Positions 24,341 through 32,501 of a stretch of 34,922 nucleotides of DNA are shown here, piece by piece. Source of the DNA: Sphaerochaetaceae bacterium (GTDB lineage: Bacteria > Spirochaetota > Spirochaetia > Sphaerochaetales > Sphaerochaetaceae); assembly GCA_024698005.1 (NCBI GenBank), contig JAILRW010000150.1, forward strand, positions 1 to 34,922, written 5' to 3'. Positions within the stretch are counted from its first letter, which is position 1. Every line of letters begins with the position of its first letter. The translations under genes were made by a program, and so were the position numbers. The notes beneath the pieces are model-generated. The model was not told where the DNA came from. It saw only the letters and a program-made list of their open reading frames with translations, and searched no databases.

Positions 24341-25464
24341 GAGATTTTTCATCCATGAAAAGAGTTGTTGTGAAGGTCGGAACAAACCTCATAACAAAAA
24401 ACAATGGAATCGATGAAGCTAGAATTGTGGACCTCTGTCGACAGATATCAATCATGAGACAGAAGGGATATCAGGTAATTTTGGTTTCTTCAGGTGCTGT
24501 TGGTCTAGGAGCCAAGGAGCTTGGGCATGGAAAGAAGATTGCCTACATTCCAATGAGACAAGCCTGTGCTGCAATCGGGAATCCAATTCTAATGAGCTAC
24601 TATCGCAAGGCCTTTGGTATTTACGATACAATCTGTGCTCAGGTCCTTTTGACAAGAAGAGACCTGAATAACAGAACAACATATAACAATCTGAGAGCCA
24701 GTGTCTCTACACTTCTTGCACTTGGAGTTGTTCCTGTATTCAACGAAAATGATGTTGTTTCAAATACCAATGAGATTGGTGAAATCTTTGGTGATAACGA
24801 TAGAATGAGTGCTATGATCGCCTCTAAAATCGATGCAGATCTTCTTATTCTTCTTACCGATATAGATGGTGTATATACCGGAAATCCTAAAAACGATAAG
24901 GATGCTGTTTTCATCCCTGAAATCGAGCATGTAAGCAGTAAGATCATGGGATATGCAAAGGGTGCAGGTTCTACCTTCTCTACAGGTGGTATGAAGACTA
25001 AACTAATGGCTGCACAGATTGCTTCGATGGCATTATGTGGAACAATTATCGCCTCTGGTTATGAGAATGATTCCATTATCAGAATCATGGAAGGTGAGCA
25101 GATTGGAACCTATATTCACCCAGAGAAGAAGCTGACACAGCGCCAGAGATGGATAATAAACAACTCCCACGTTGGTGGCATAATGGTCGATTCAGGTGCT
25201 AGAAAAGCCCTTGCAGACAAGAAAAGTTTGTTGCCTTCTGGTGTAGTCGGTGTAGTTGGGGTATTTGAGGCTGGCGATGTAGTTGCTATAATGGATACAG
25301 ATGGCAAGGTGTTTGCTAAGGCAGTACCTTATTTCAACAGCACAGATATTGCACTTATGAAGGGCCTTTCAACACCAGAGGCTGCAAAGGCTATATCCAA
25401 AGCTCACATAGATTGCTTATTCAGACCGGAGGACTTGGTTTTAACAGATGATGAATCCCTATAG
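24337..25464 (+). CDS. proB: Glutamate 5-kinase
   Basis: A 375-residue amino acid kinase that makes gamma-glutamyl phosphate, the first and usually feedback-inhibited step of proline synthesis. The N-terminal kinase domain has RVVVKVGTNLIT, VSSGAVGLGAKEL, PVFNENDVVS and LLTDIDGVYTGNP, and STGGMKTKLMAAQIA. A C-terminal PUA domain (about 275-365, from WIINNSHVGGIMVDSGA) is present, as in longer forms such as that of E. coli. It overlaps proA by four bases, and the following glycosyltransferase-like gene by 17. Confidence 0.96.
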   Translation: MRDFSSMKRVVVKVGTNLITKNNGIDEARIVDLCRQISIMRQKGYQVILVSSGAVGLGAKELGHGKKIAYIPMRQACAAIGNPILMSYYRKAFGIYDTICAQVLLTRRDLNNRTTYNNLRASVSTLLALGVVPVFNENDVVSNTNEIGEIFGDNDRMSAMIASKIDADLLILLTDIDGVYTGNPKNDKDAVFIPEIEHVSSKIMGYAKGAGSTFSTGGMKTKLMAAQIASMALCGTIIASGYENDSIIRIMEGEQIGTYIHPEKKLTQRQRWIINNSHVGGIMVDSGARKALADKKSLLPSGVVGVVGVFEAGDVVAIMDTDGKVFAKAVPYFNSTDIALMKGLSTPEAAKAISKAHIDCLFRPEDLVLTDDESL

Positions 25465-26368
25465 GATAATACAGAAACGACAAGATATAAATTTCAATCC
25501 CACAAATTTAGGTGCTTCCGATCTGCTTTCCGTAGTTCTCTTGGACAGTGCAGACAGAGAGAAGTTGGGGAAGACTTTGGATTGGTATCTTGAAAATCTG
25601 AATTTTTCTATTCATGTAATTACCTTTGAGGACAGATTTGAAGAAGAGAATCTTGCTGAGATTTATCCAGATGTAACATTTATCGTATTCAGAAATCTGA
25701 CTACCATAGGAGCCATGCTCAACTCAATTGCAAATGTCTCCTATTCCTCATATCTTCTTGTTACAAGAACAGATACACAGCTTGTCAGCTTCGATGGTGA
25801 AGCTCTGTTTTCTATAATGGAGAAATCTGAGAAGCCTGCAATCATCACTCCTATTCTCTTTAACTGTGACATGGAGATCATGAACTCTTTGAGAAGGCCT
25901 TACATCTTAGGCAAGGAGATCGAGCCAAAAGCAGAGGTTCCATCGATTGATAATAATTCTTTGCATAAGAACCTCTATCCAATATTTGGAATTGGTCTTT
26001 ATGAAAGAGCTCTGTTCCAGAGAATGAGAGGCTTTGATGAAGAGATCATAAGTGACTACTGGCAGTTGCTTGACTATGGAATCAGAGCGAATCTTTTTGG
26101 TAATCCTGTTTATACAACCTCTGCTCTGGCTTTCCGTTTCTACGAAAAGCACTCCTTCATTGAGGACAATATGAGTTGTGAGGGTATTGAAAGATGCTAT
26201 ACTAGGGCACTCTCTATCCGCCATATCAATGGCAAGAACATCCTTCAGAAGTGGAGACCATATGTGGACAAGGAGCTTTATAAGACGGAAGTCAAAACTA
26301 GGCAGATAGTTTTGCAAAAAACCGATTTCTTTGCTCTCATGGATAGCTGGGATGAAGAAATCAACTAA
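25448..26368 (+). CDS. GT2-like glycosyltransferase
   Basis: A 306-residue soluble protein that looks like a family 2 GT-A glycosyltransferase. LLSVVLLDSADREKLGKTLDWYL is the first strand and helix, YLLVTRTDTQLVSF holds the position of the acidic metal-binding motif (TDT rather than a classic DxD), and MRGFDEEIISDYWQLLDYGIRANLFG matches the GT2 acceptor segment usually written GGFDE..YWEDvD. Sugar donor and acceptor are unknown. Place between proB and a cell-wall amidase hints at envelope glycan work. ATG 25448 overlaps proB by 17 bases; a second ATG follows at once. Its own end overlaps the amidase start by 17 bases. Confidence 0.65.
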   Translation: MMNPYRIIQKRQDINFNPTNLGASDLLSVVLLDSADREKLGKTLDWYLENLNFSIHVITFEDRFEEENLAEIYPDVTFIVFRNLTTIGAMLNSIANVSYSSYLLVTRTDTQLVSFDGEALFSIMEKSEKPAIITPILFNCDMEIMNSLRRPYILGKEIEPKAEVPSIDNNSLHKNLYPIFGIGLYERALFQRMRGFDEEIISDYWQLLDYGIRANLFGNPVYTTSALAFRFYEKHSFIEDNMSCEGIERCYTRALSIRHINGKNILQKWRPYVDKELYKTEVKTRQIVLQKTDFFALMDSWDEEIN

Positions 26369-27077
26369 GCTTTTTGCTCTTTTACTTTTATTCTTCTTTT
26401 TTACTCTCTGTAGTGGATTTTCTTCTCCCTATGAAGGTGAAGTGTCGGTTTTTATAATTGACGCAGGTCATGGAGGAAAAGATCCAGGAGCACAGGGATT
26501 TGAGCTTGACGAAAAAGATATAAACCTCGAAATAGCACTAGGCGTAGGTGCAAAGCTGGAAGAAGCAGGCAGGGAGGTTGTCTATACCAGAAAAGATGAT
26601 TCATATCTTACACTCAATGAAAGATGTGAGCTTGCCAATAGCGTGATTGTTCATAAGAGTGGGTACCCACTATTTGTTTCAATCCATGTAAATTCAGCAT
26701 CTTCAGCAAGTGCTTCTGGATTTGAAGTGTATGTAAAGAATGATGACAAGCTTATTAAAATGATCTCTCCTGAAATGAATCCAATGCTCGCTATAAAGTA
26801 TTCAGCATATAAGCCGTCTGCTCTCAATAGCTACAAGGATGAGAGGTCAAAAGAAGTTGCAGAAAGCATAGTTAAAGAAGTTAAGAAAACTATTTCCGAT
26901 ATAAAGATCAGGGGAATCAAGAAAGATGATTTCTTTGTGCTGAATGGTACCTGGATGCCAAGTGTTCTGATCGAACTTGGGTTCATATCTAACGAAAGAG
27001 AGAATAACCTTCTTAAAGACAGCAGCTACAAGAATAAATTGATAGATGCAATATCAGCAGCTCTCCTGTCTTTCTAG
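26352..27077 (+). CDS. N-acetylmuramoyl-L-alanine amidase (Amidase_3), exported
   Basis: A 241-residue peptidoglycan amidase that cuts between MurNAc and L-alanine. A signal sequence at 1-24 has KK then a long hydrophobic run and a Cys at 20; the residues before the Cys (FTL) do not make a good lipobox, so ordinary export is preferred. The catalytic domain starts at VFIIDAGHGGKDPGAQG, with zinc ligands His40, Glu60 and His112 (SIHVNSA) and the catalytic Glu in VLIELGFISN. ATG 26352 is chosen because it gives the signal peptide; an in-frame TTG lies seven codons upstream. It shares its stop region (CTAG) with the convergent deformylase gene. Confidence 0.9.
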   Translation: MKKSTKLFALLLLFFFFTLCSGFSSPYEGEVSVFIIDAGHGGKDPGAQGFELDEKDINLEIALGVGAKLEEAGREVVYTRKDDSYLTLNERCELANSVIVHKSGYPLFVSIHVNSASSASASGFEVYVKNDDKLIKMISPEMNPMLAIKYSAYKPSALNSYKDERSKEVAESIVKEVKKTISDIKIRGIKKDDFFVLNGTWMPSVLIELGFISNERENNLLKDSSYKNKLIDAISAALLSF

Positions 27078-27481
27078 ATGATTATTCCTTCAAGGTGATC
27101 AATTTCATGCTGTATGATTTCGGCAGTGAAGCCTGTGAATTTCTCTTTTCTCTTTTTGAAGAAGATATCTTCGAATTCAACTTCGATGGTTTCAAATCTG
27201 GTACAGTTTCTCTTCCCCTCCAATGATAGGCAACCTTCCTCTGTTAGATATTTACCACTTCTATCTGTAATCTTGGGATTGAACATTGTCATAATCATTG
27301 GACCGAATTGAAAAGCAATTATTCTTTTGTTCTCTCCAATCATATTGGCAGCCATACCTACACATCTCTCCTGATTCTCTTTCAGTGTATCTGCAAGATC
27401 TTTGGCTATTTGGATATCTGCTCTAGTTGCCTTTTCTGCAACGCGGAAGATTTTCTTTCCTTTGACTATTGTTCTTACCAT
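27074..27481 (-). CDS. Short peptide deformylase-like protein with altered motif 1
   Basis: A 135-residue member of the peptide deformylase family, which removes formyl groups from new N-termini. Motif 2 EGCLS has the metal ligand Cys84 and motif 3 HEIDH has His125, Glu126 and His129. Motif 1, normally GxGxAAxQ, reads CVGMAANMIG: the Gln that stabilises the transition state is Met47. A short subfamily with this CVGMAANMIG sequence also occurs in Firmicutes, as I recall, so it is a lineage rather than a damaged gene. It is shorter than housekeeping enzymes (about 165 or more), and a second def elsewhere in the genome is expected. GAGGA lies just before the ATG. It follows the pncB terminator. 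Confidence 0.82.
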   Translation of the reverse strand: MVRTIVKGKKIFRVAEKATRADIQIAKDLADTLKENQERCVGMAANMIGENKRIIAFQFGPMIMTMFNPKITDRSGKYLTEEGCLSLEGKRNCTRFETIEVEFEDIFFKKRKEKFTGFTAEIIQHEIDHLEGIII

Positions 27482-27494
27482 AATTCCTCAACTA

Positions 27495-27522
27495 GAAAAA
27501 ATGCCGGCAGGATAGCCGGCAT
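27495..27522 (-). terminator. Rho-independent terminator after pncB
   Basis: ATGCCGGC (27501-27508) pairs with GCCGGCAT (27515-27522) around a 6-base loop. Read on the minus strand the stem is followed by a run of T (27500-27495). It ends the trmL-proC-serS-pncB unit; the deformylase gene just beyond may rely on readthrough. Confidence 0.8.
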
Positions 27523-27527
27523 CGAGT

Positions 27528-28973
27528 TTACTTCTCTTCTTCCTCTCTGCTCTTGAGCAGCAGGTTGAATTTAAGATTTCTGAGTTCCTCAGAAAGAGAA
27601 ACCTTATATATGTGTGGGTTAATCTGTCTCTTGTAGCTCCTGTGGAGAGTCAGCATGTTCTTTTCAACTGCACTCTGAATTTCCCTGATATCTCTCTTTG
27701 GAGAGAATCTCTTTCCATTCTTCATCTTCAGTGAAAGCATTGGTTTGATAGAAGCGTAGTTCTTACTCTTCATTACAAAGAAGTCACCAAGGCTGAAAGG
27801 GTGGTAGAAGGTATGATTCTTTCCTGCTTCAACTTCTTCCTCATCCAGACAGATAAGGTCAGCAAGCATGCTCCCATCCTTGTCATAGAAGCGGTATACC
27901 TGCTTCCTGCCTGGATTGGTAGTCTTTTCAAAGGAGTTGGAAATCTTCATGACAGGCTCCATGGAACCATCACTAAGCTGTCTAGAAGAGAGCTTGTATA
28001 CACCATTTAGAGATGACTGCTTTCCACCAGTAACGAGGTGGGTACCAATTCCCCAGCTATCAATAGGAACACCGTCAGAAACAAGAGTTTCTACAATCTC
28101 CTCATTGAGGTCGTTGGAGACACAGATTATTGCATCATTCAATCCTGCGGCGTCAAGGCGAGATCTGATCTCTCTTGGGAGATAGGAAAGGTCTCCAGAG
28201 TCAATTCTTACACCAATCTTGTATCCCTTTTCCTTCTGTTCAAGGCCAATCTTGATTGCAGCTTCGATACCAGAACCTAGAGTATCATATGTATCGATAA
28301 GGAAAATGGAATTGTTAGGGTAGATGGAAGCAAATTCTCTGAAGGCTTCTTCCTCATTGTCAAAACTCATGATCCAGGAGTGTGCCATGGTGCCGGAAAC
28401 TGGGATACCATACTTTTTACCAGCATAAGTATCGCTAGTTACCTTGGTTCCACCGATAAAGCAAGCTCTGGCTGCAGAGTGTCCACCATCAGGACCCTGA
28501 GCTCTTCTGAGTCCAAATTCCATGATGGCGCCATGTCCTTTGGTTGCATAGGCCATACGGTTTGCCTTTGTAGCAATCAAAGTCTGGAAGTTGATCTTGT
28601 TCAAGAGGAAGGTCTCGATGAGCTGTGCGTCACAAAGACCTGTTTCGACTCTGATAAGAGGTTCTCCAGGGAAAGCAGTCATACCTTCATCAAAGGCATA
28701 TATGTCTCCACTGAAGTGGTATGAAGAAAGGTAATCAAGGAACTTTTCGTCGAACATTTTCAATCCTCTAAGATATTCGATGTCCTCCTCTGAAAACCTG
28801 AAATCCTCGAGCTCATCTATGAGCTCTTCTAGCCCAGTGAAGACTGTGTAGCCTCCCTGGAATGGATTGGTCCTGTAGAACATGTCGAATACAACGCGAG
28901 GGTTGTGATTCTTGAGGAAGTAACCCTGCATCATAGTCAATTCGTAAAAGTCAGTTACCAGTGCCGAAACCAT
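27528..28973 (-). CDS. pncB: Nicotinate phosphoribosyltransferase
   Basis: A 481-residue enzyme of NAD salvage that joins nicotinate to PRPP to form nicotinate mononucleotide, using ATP. The N-terminus LVTDFYELTMMQGYF and the segments EFGLRRAQGPDGG, GTKVTSDTYAGKKYGIPVSGTMAHSW (with the His that is phosphorylated) and VRIDSGDLSYL are characteristic. Length fits the longer bacterial/eukaryotic-like class rather than the 400-residue E. coli type. AGAGGT lies eight bases before the ATG. It is 36 bases downstream of serS and ends in a terminator. Confidence 0.95.
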   Translation of the reverse strand: MVSALVTDFYELTMMQGYFLKNHNPRVVFDMFYRTNPFQGGYTVFTGLEELIDELEDFRFSEEDIEYLRGLKMFDEKFLDYLSSYHFSGDIYAFDEGMTAFPGEPLIRVETGLCDAQLIETFLLNKINFQTLIATKANRMAYATKGHGAIMEFGLRRAQGPDGGHSAARACFIGGTKVTSDTYAGKKYGIPVSGTMAHSWIMSFDNEEEAFREFASIYPNNSIFLIDTYDTLGSGIEAAIKIGLEQKEKGYKIGVRIDSGDLSYLPREIRSRLDAAGLNDAIICVSNDLNEEIVETLVSDGVPIDSWGIGTHLVTGGKQSSLNGVYKLSSRQLSDGSMEPVMKISNSFEKTTNPGRKQVYRFYDKDGSMLADLICLDEEEVEAGKNHTFYHPFSLGDFFVMKSKNYASIKPMLSLKMKNGKRFSPKRDIREIQSAVEKNMLTLHRSYKRQINPHIYKVSLSEELRNLKFNLLLKSREEEEK

Positions 28974-29009
28974 AAAGCATACCTCTTGATTGTTTTTTAT
29001 ATTGTAAGT

Positions 29010-30284
29010 TTACTTTTCGATCTTGTCGAATCCTGTGTACTTTACAAGAGCTTCTGGGATTGTGATGGAACCATCTTCATTCTGATAGTTCTCCATTACT
29101 GCAACCATAGCTCTGGAAAGTGCAACAGCTGTACCATTGAGCATGTGTACGAACTTGATCTTGCCATCGTCGTCTCTGTAACGAATATTGAGGCTTCTTG
29201 CCTGATAGTCGGTACAGTTACTTGTTGAAGTGACTTCACCATACTCGCCATTCTCGCCACGGCCTGGCATCCATGCTTCGATATCGAACTTTCTGTAAGC
29301 TGGTGCTCCGAGGTCGCCTGTTGCTGTATCGACTACGCGATATGCAAGTCCAAGTCCAGAGAAGATTTCCTCTTCGATAGAGAGAAGCTCCTTGTGGAAA
29401 TTATCACTCTCTTCAGGAAGACAGTAGATGAACATCTCAAGCTTGGAGAACTGGTGCACACGATAAAGACCCTTGGAGTACTGACCTGCACCGCCAGCTT
29501 CTCTTCTGAAGCAGTGGGAAAGACCAGTCATCTTGATAGGGAGATCCTTCTTTTCAAGGATTGCATTCTGATAGTAACCGCCAAGTGTAATCTCGGCTGT
29601 ACCAACAAGGCAGGTGCCTGTTCCTTCAAGTGTGTAGATATTTGATTCAGCTCCTCTTGGATTGAAACCAATACCCTGGAGAATCTCTTCCTTTGCGATA
29701 TCTGGTGTGATGAATGGGGTAAAGCCATGCTTTATTACGATATCCATTGCATATCTTTCCATAGCCATCTGAAGGATTACAGCCTTGTTCTTGACATAGT
29801 AGAACTTCTGACCAGCAACCTTTGCACCGCTCTCGAAGTCAAGGATATCAAGCTCTTCACCAAGCTGAACGTGATCCTTTGGCTGGAATGTAAATTTCTT
29901 TGGTTCTCCATGGAACTTGATTGCAAGTGAATCCTTATCTTCCTTACCAACTGGAGCTTCTGGATGTGCATAGTTAGGAATTGTTCTTGCTTCTTCGCTG
30001 AATTCAGCATCGATAACAGCAAAATCTGCTTCCTTTGCAGCAAGCTCATCCTTGAGTGCTTTACCTTCTGCGATAAGAGCCTGACGAACATCGTTATCCA
30101 TCTTGCCCTTCATCTTCTTGGCATTTTCGTTTCTCTTTGCTCTGAGCTCCTCGATATCGTGCAATAGTTCAGCTCTCTTGTCCTGATCCTGGATAATCTT
30201 ATCCAGATCTACTTTCATCCATCTATTCTGGATGTTTGCCTTGATTTCATCGTACCTGGTTCTCAGTTCCTTAATGTCAATCAT
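29010..30284 (-). CDS. serS: Seryl-tRNA synthetase
   Basis: A 424-residue class II aminoacyl-tRNA synthetase charging tRNA-Ser (and tRNA-Sec where present). The N-terminal tRNA-binding coiled coil spans about 25-105 (Lys/Glu-rich, EELRAKRNENAKKMKG). Motif 2 appears as CFRREAGGAGQYSKGLYRVHQFSKLEMF and motif 3 near the end as LNGTAVALSRAMVAVMENYQ. The segment GTCLVGTAEITLGGYYQN is a variant of the usual PTAE serine-site region but keeps TAE. AAGGAAG lies nine bases before the ATG, inside the end of proC; the two genes are three bases apart. Confidence 0.97.
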   Translation of the reverse strand: MIDIKELRTRYDEIKANIQNRWMKVDLDKIIQDQDKRAELLHDIEELRAKRNENAKKMKGKMDNDVRQALIAEGKALKDELAAKEADFAVIDAEFSEEARTIPNYAHPEAPVGKEDKDSLAIKFHGEPKKFTFQPKDHVQLGEELDILDFESGAKVAGQKFYYVKNKAVILQMAMERYAMDIVIKHGFTPFITPDIAKEEILQGIGFNPRGAESNIYTLEGTGTCLVGTAEITLGGYYQNAILEKKDLPIKMTGLSHCFRREAGGAGQYSKGLYRVHQFSKLEMFIYCLPEESDNFHKELLSIEEEIFSGLGLAYRVVDTATGDLGAPAYRKFDIEAWMPGRGENGEYGEVTSTSNCTDYQARSLNIRYRDDDGKIKFVHMLNGTAVALSRAMVAVMENYQNEDGSITIPEALVKYTGFDKIEK

Positions 30285-30287
30285 CTT

Positions 30288-31103
30288 TTAATTCTTCCTT
30301 ATCGATTCGAGTGCGGCTTTTTCAAGCTCGACGCTCTTTCTATAGCATGATGTTACTGCATTGACGACTGTACCGTCAAAGCCCCCCTGGTATAGTGCAT
30401 CCATACCCATTATTGTAGTTCCCTTGGCTGAACATACTTGGCTCATAAGTTCAACTGGGTTCTTCTTTGTACTCGCTTGTAGTGCACATGCGCTCAAAAG
30501 AGTATCGCGAGCAATTTCAACACTCTGCTGGTATGGGATTCCTACCTCTGTTCCACCCATCGCAAGTGCATGGATAAACTCAAATACGAAGGCGATTGCA
30601 CTTCCAGAAATACCAATAAAAGCAGAGATGAGATCTTCCTCGAGAATGAAAACAGAACCAATTGCTGATGCAACAGCAAAAGCAGTCTTCTTGAATTCTT
30701 CTGAGGAGGTCTTCTTGAAGCAGACAGCAGTTACAGCCTTGGAAACCTTGGCTGCGATATTTGGCATGAAACGCGCAATATTGTCACTTGGAATGTTGCT
30801 ATCGAGAACTGCGATAGGAACACCTGCTGCAATACTGATAATATTCTTGCCTTTGGCTTTTGAAAGTTCTGCATAAAGAGAGGAAAGAATCTGTGGTTTG
30901 ACTGCAATCAATATGTAGTCATTCTGTTCAATGAGTTCTGATATTGAGGGAGCTGCATTTGCATTGTCGTGCTCTGAGATGAAAGCATCGAGAGTAGGGC
31001 GATAGCTGTCATAGACTGTTACCTTGAACTCTTCTCTTTTGACTAGAGCAGTGGCAATTGCGCCACCCATATTACCACAACCTATAATTCCAATATTGGT
31101 CAT
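30288..31103 (-). CDS. proC: Pyrroline-5-carboxylate reductase
   Basis: A 271-residue NAD(P)H enzyme for the last step of proline synthesis. NIGIIGCGNMGGAIATALV is the Rossmann motif at the N-terminus, then ILIAVKPQIL, IISIAAGVPIAVL and RFMPNIAAKVSKAVTAVC. The C-terminal dimer domain has GISGSAIAFVFEFIHALAMGGTEVGIP and the family signature VCSAKGTTIMGMDAL. It is in an operon with trmL (ATGA overlap upstream) and serS downstream, apart from proAB which lie about 5 kb away on the other strand. GGGAGGAT lies before the ATG. Confidence 0.96.
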   Translation of the reverse strand: MTNIGIIGCGNMGGAIATALVKREEFKVTVYDSYRPTLDAFISEHDNANAAPSISELIEQNDYILIAVKPQILSSLYAELSKAKGKNIISIAAGVPIAVLDSNIPSDNIARFMPNIAAKVSKAVTAVCFKKTSSEEFKKTAFAVASAIGSVFILEEDLISAFIGISGSAIAFVFEFIHALAMGGTEVGIPYQQSVEIARDTLLSACALQASTKKNPVELMSQVCSAKGTTIMGMDALYQGGFDGTVVNAVTSCYRKSVELEKAALESIRKN

Positions 31104-31612
31104 AGACTATCCTCCCAGGTGTGTCTGTGAAGCTCTCCAACTGTCTTGAAGGGCTCTTTGAAGCCACCCTGTCTGTAATATTCATATACTGCGATAGCTG
31201 CACTGTTAGAGAGGTTTAGAGACCTTGTTTCATTTATCATAGGAATCCTTACACAGTAATCTGGGTATCTAAGAAGAATCTCTTCTTCGATCCCTCTGCT
31301 TTCCTTTCCAAAAACAAGGTATACATCCTCATCAAGTGGATAAGCTACATCACAGTAATTCTTCCTTGCTTTTGTTGTAAAGAAGAATAGATTCTTCCCT
31401 TCGTGCTGCTTTAGAAAATCCTCTGTGCTTTTCCAGACATTTACTTCAACATCCTTCCAGTAGTCTAATCCTGCTCGCCTGACAGCCTTTTCGTCTATGG
31501 AAAAACCAAGTGGTTCAACAAGATCGAGAACAGCTCCAGTGGCTGCACAGGTTCTTGCAATATTACCTGTGTTCTGTGGAATTTCCGGTTCGAATAGGAC
31601 TACGTGCAACAT
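31100..31612 (-). CDS. trmL: tRNA (cytidine/uridine-2'-O-)-methyltransferase TrmL-like
   Basis: A 170-residue SPOUT-class methyltransferase, which uses AdoMet to methylate the ribose of wobble base 34 in tRNA-Leu in E. coli. The N-terminus MLHVVLFEPEIPQNTGNIARTCAATGA is diagnostic; the knotted C-terminus carries YLVFGKESRGIEEEIL and IPMINETRSLNLSNSAAIAVYEYYRQ. It is the first gene of the trmL-proC-serS-pncB unit and overlaps proC by four bases. TATACT lies seven bases before the ATG with TTACAC a further 16 upstream, so the message may be leaderless; an AGGAG is present but 13 bases from the ATG. Confidence 0.92.
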   Translation of the reverse strand: MLHVVLFEPEIPQNTGNIARTCAATGAVLDLVEPLGFSIDEKAVRRAGLDYWKDVEVNVWKSTEDFLKQHEGKNLFFFTTKARKNYCDVAYPLDEDVYLVFGKESRGIEEEILLRYPDYCVRIPMINETRSLNLSNSAAIAVYEYYRQGGFKEPFKTVGELHRHTWEDSL

Positions 31613-31616
31613 AGAA

Positions 31617-31630
31617 AGGAGTATACTCCT
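31617..31630. promoter_or_regulatory. 14-bp palindrome over the trmL -10
   Basis: AGGAGTATACTCCT is a perfect palindrome that contains the whole -10 hexamer of the trmL promoter. It could be an operator for a dimeric repressor. In RNA made from further upstream it could fold only with a tight loop, so a DNA role is more likely. Confidence 0.4.
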
Positions 31631-31647
31631 AATTTTCTATTGTGTAA
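31620..31647 (-). promoter_or_regulatory. Promoter of the trmL operon
   Basis: On the minus strand TTACAC (31647-31642) and TATACT (31625-31620) are 16 bases apart. The seventh base after the -10 is 31613, next to the ATG at 31612, so the transcript would have no leader or a single base. Confidence 0.55.
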
Positions 31648-31694
31648 CTACACCCATCTTTTCAAAATGTATAAAAAAAATAAGAATATGTTAC

Positions 31695-32501
31695 ATGGAA
31701 TATATAAAGATAGTACTTCTTGGAATCATACAGGGAATTACAGAGTGGCTCCCGATATCTTCGACCGGACACCTTATTTTATTTAATGAGCTGTTTCCTC
31801 TAAATGTTTCTGAAAGCTTTGAAAGCGTTTTCATGGTAGTTGTTCAGCTTGGATCAATCCTAGCAGTTGTGGTCCTCTATTTTGAAAAACTCTGGCCATT
31901 CAAGAGGGACAAGAAGGAGAGCATGAAGTCTATCAATCTTTGGTTGAAGGTGTTGGTTGCATCTCTTCCTGCCGCTGTGGTTGGACTTCTCCTTGATGAC
32001 ATCATCGATTCCAAGCTATCTAGCCCATATATAATTGCATTGGCACTATTTGTTTATGGTGTGCTCTATATCTATCTTGAGAAAAAGGTAAAGATCAAGG
32101 TCAATGTGGAGTCTCTTGAGGAGCTTTCATACTTGGATGCTCTGAAAATGGGTGCCTTCCAGATGCTTGCTCTGATCCCAGGAACCAGTCGTTCTGGCTC
32201 AACAATATTGGGTGGTCTCATTTCTGGGATTTCCCGTCCAGTTGCTGCCGAATTCAGTTTCTTCATGGCACTTCCTGTAATGGCTGGAGCTTCTCTTCTC
32301 AGACTTTTGAAGCACGGTATTGGTTTCACCGCAAATGAGTGGGTCATGCTCTTGATCGGTTCTTTCGTTGCATTCCTGGTTTCTCTTGCTGCAATAAAGG
32401 CACTGGTTGGCTATGTGAGAAAGCATGACTTTGCAGCCTTCGGCGTATACCGTGTAATTCTTTCAATTATAGTAGTTCTCTTCTTTACTCTTTCGAGATG
32501 A
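31695..32501 (+). CDS. uppP: Undecaprenyl-diphosphatase
   Basis: A 268-residue integral membrane enzyme of the BacA/UppP type that dephosphorylates undecaprenyl diphosphate and so recycles the lipid carrier of cell-wall synthesis; excess gives bacitracin tolerance. The two catalytic motifs are GITEWLPISSTGHLIL near the N-terminus and LIPGTSRSGSTILGG in the middle, with about eight hydrophobic segments. I start at ATG 31695 (MEYIKIVLLGIIQG), the usual family start. The open frame continues upstream antisense to trmL, which is rejected. No ribosome site is present. The end overlaps dinB by 17 bases. Confidence 0.95.
   Translation: MEYIKIVLLGIIQGITEWLPISSTGHLILFNELFPLNVSESFESVFMVVVQLGSILAVVVLYFEKLWPFKRDKKESMKSINLWLKVLVASLPAAVVGLLLDDIIDSKLSSPYIIALALFVYGVLYIYLEKKVKIKVNVESLEELSYLDALKMGAFQMLALIPGTSRSGSTILGGLISGISRPVAAEFSFFMALPVMAGASLLRLLKHGIGFTANEWVMLLIGSFVAFLVSLAAIKALVGYVRKHDFAAFGVYRVILSIIVVLFFTLSR

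Noticed and set aside
30361-30876. 171-codon open frame antisense to proC
   Set aside because: Ala/Ser/Thr-rich mirror of ProC codons with no family signal.
31497-31694. N-terminal extension of UppP antisense to trmL
   Set aside because: UppP homologues start at the first membrane helix (MEYIKIVLLGIIQG); the upstream part reads through the trmL N-terminus on the other strand.
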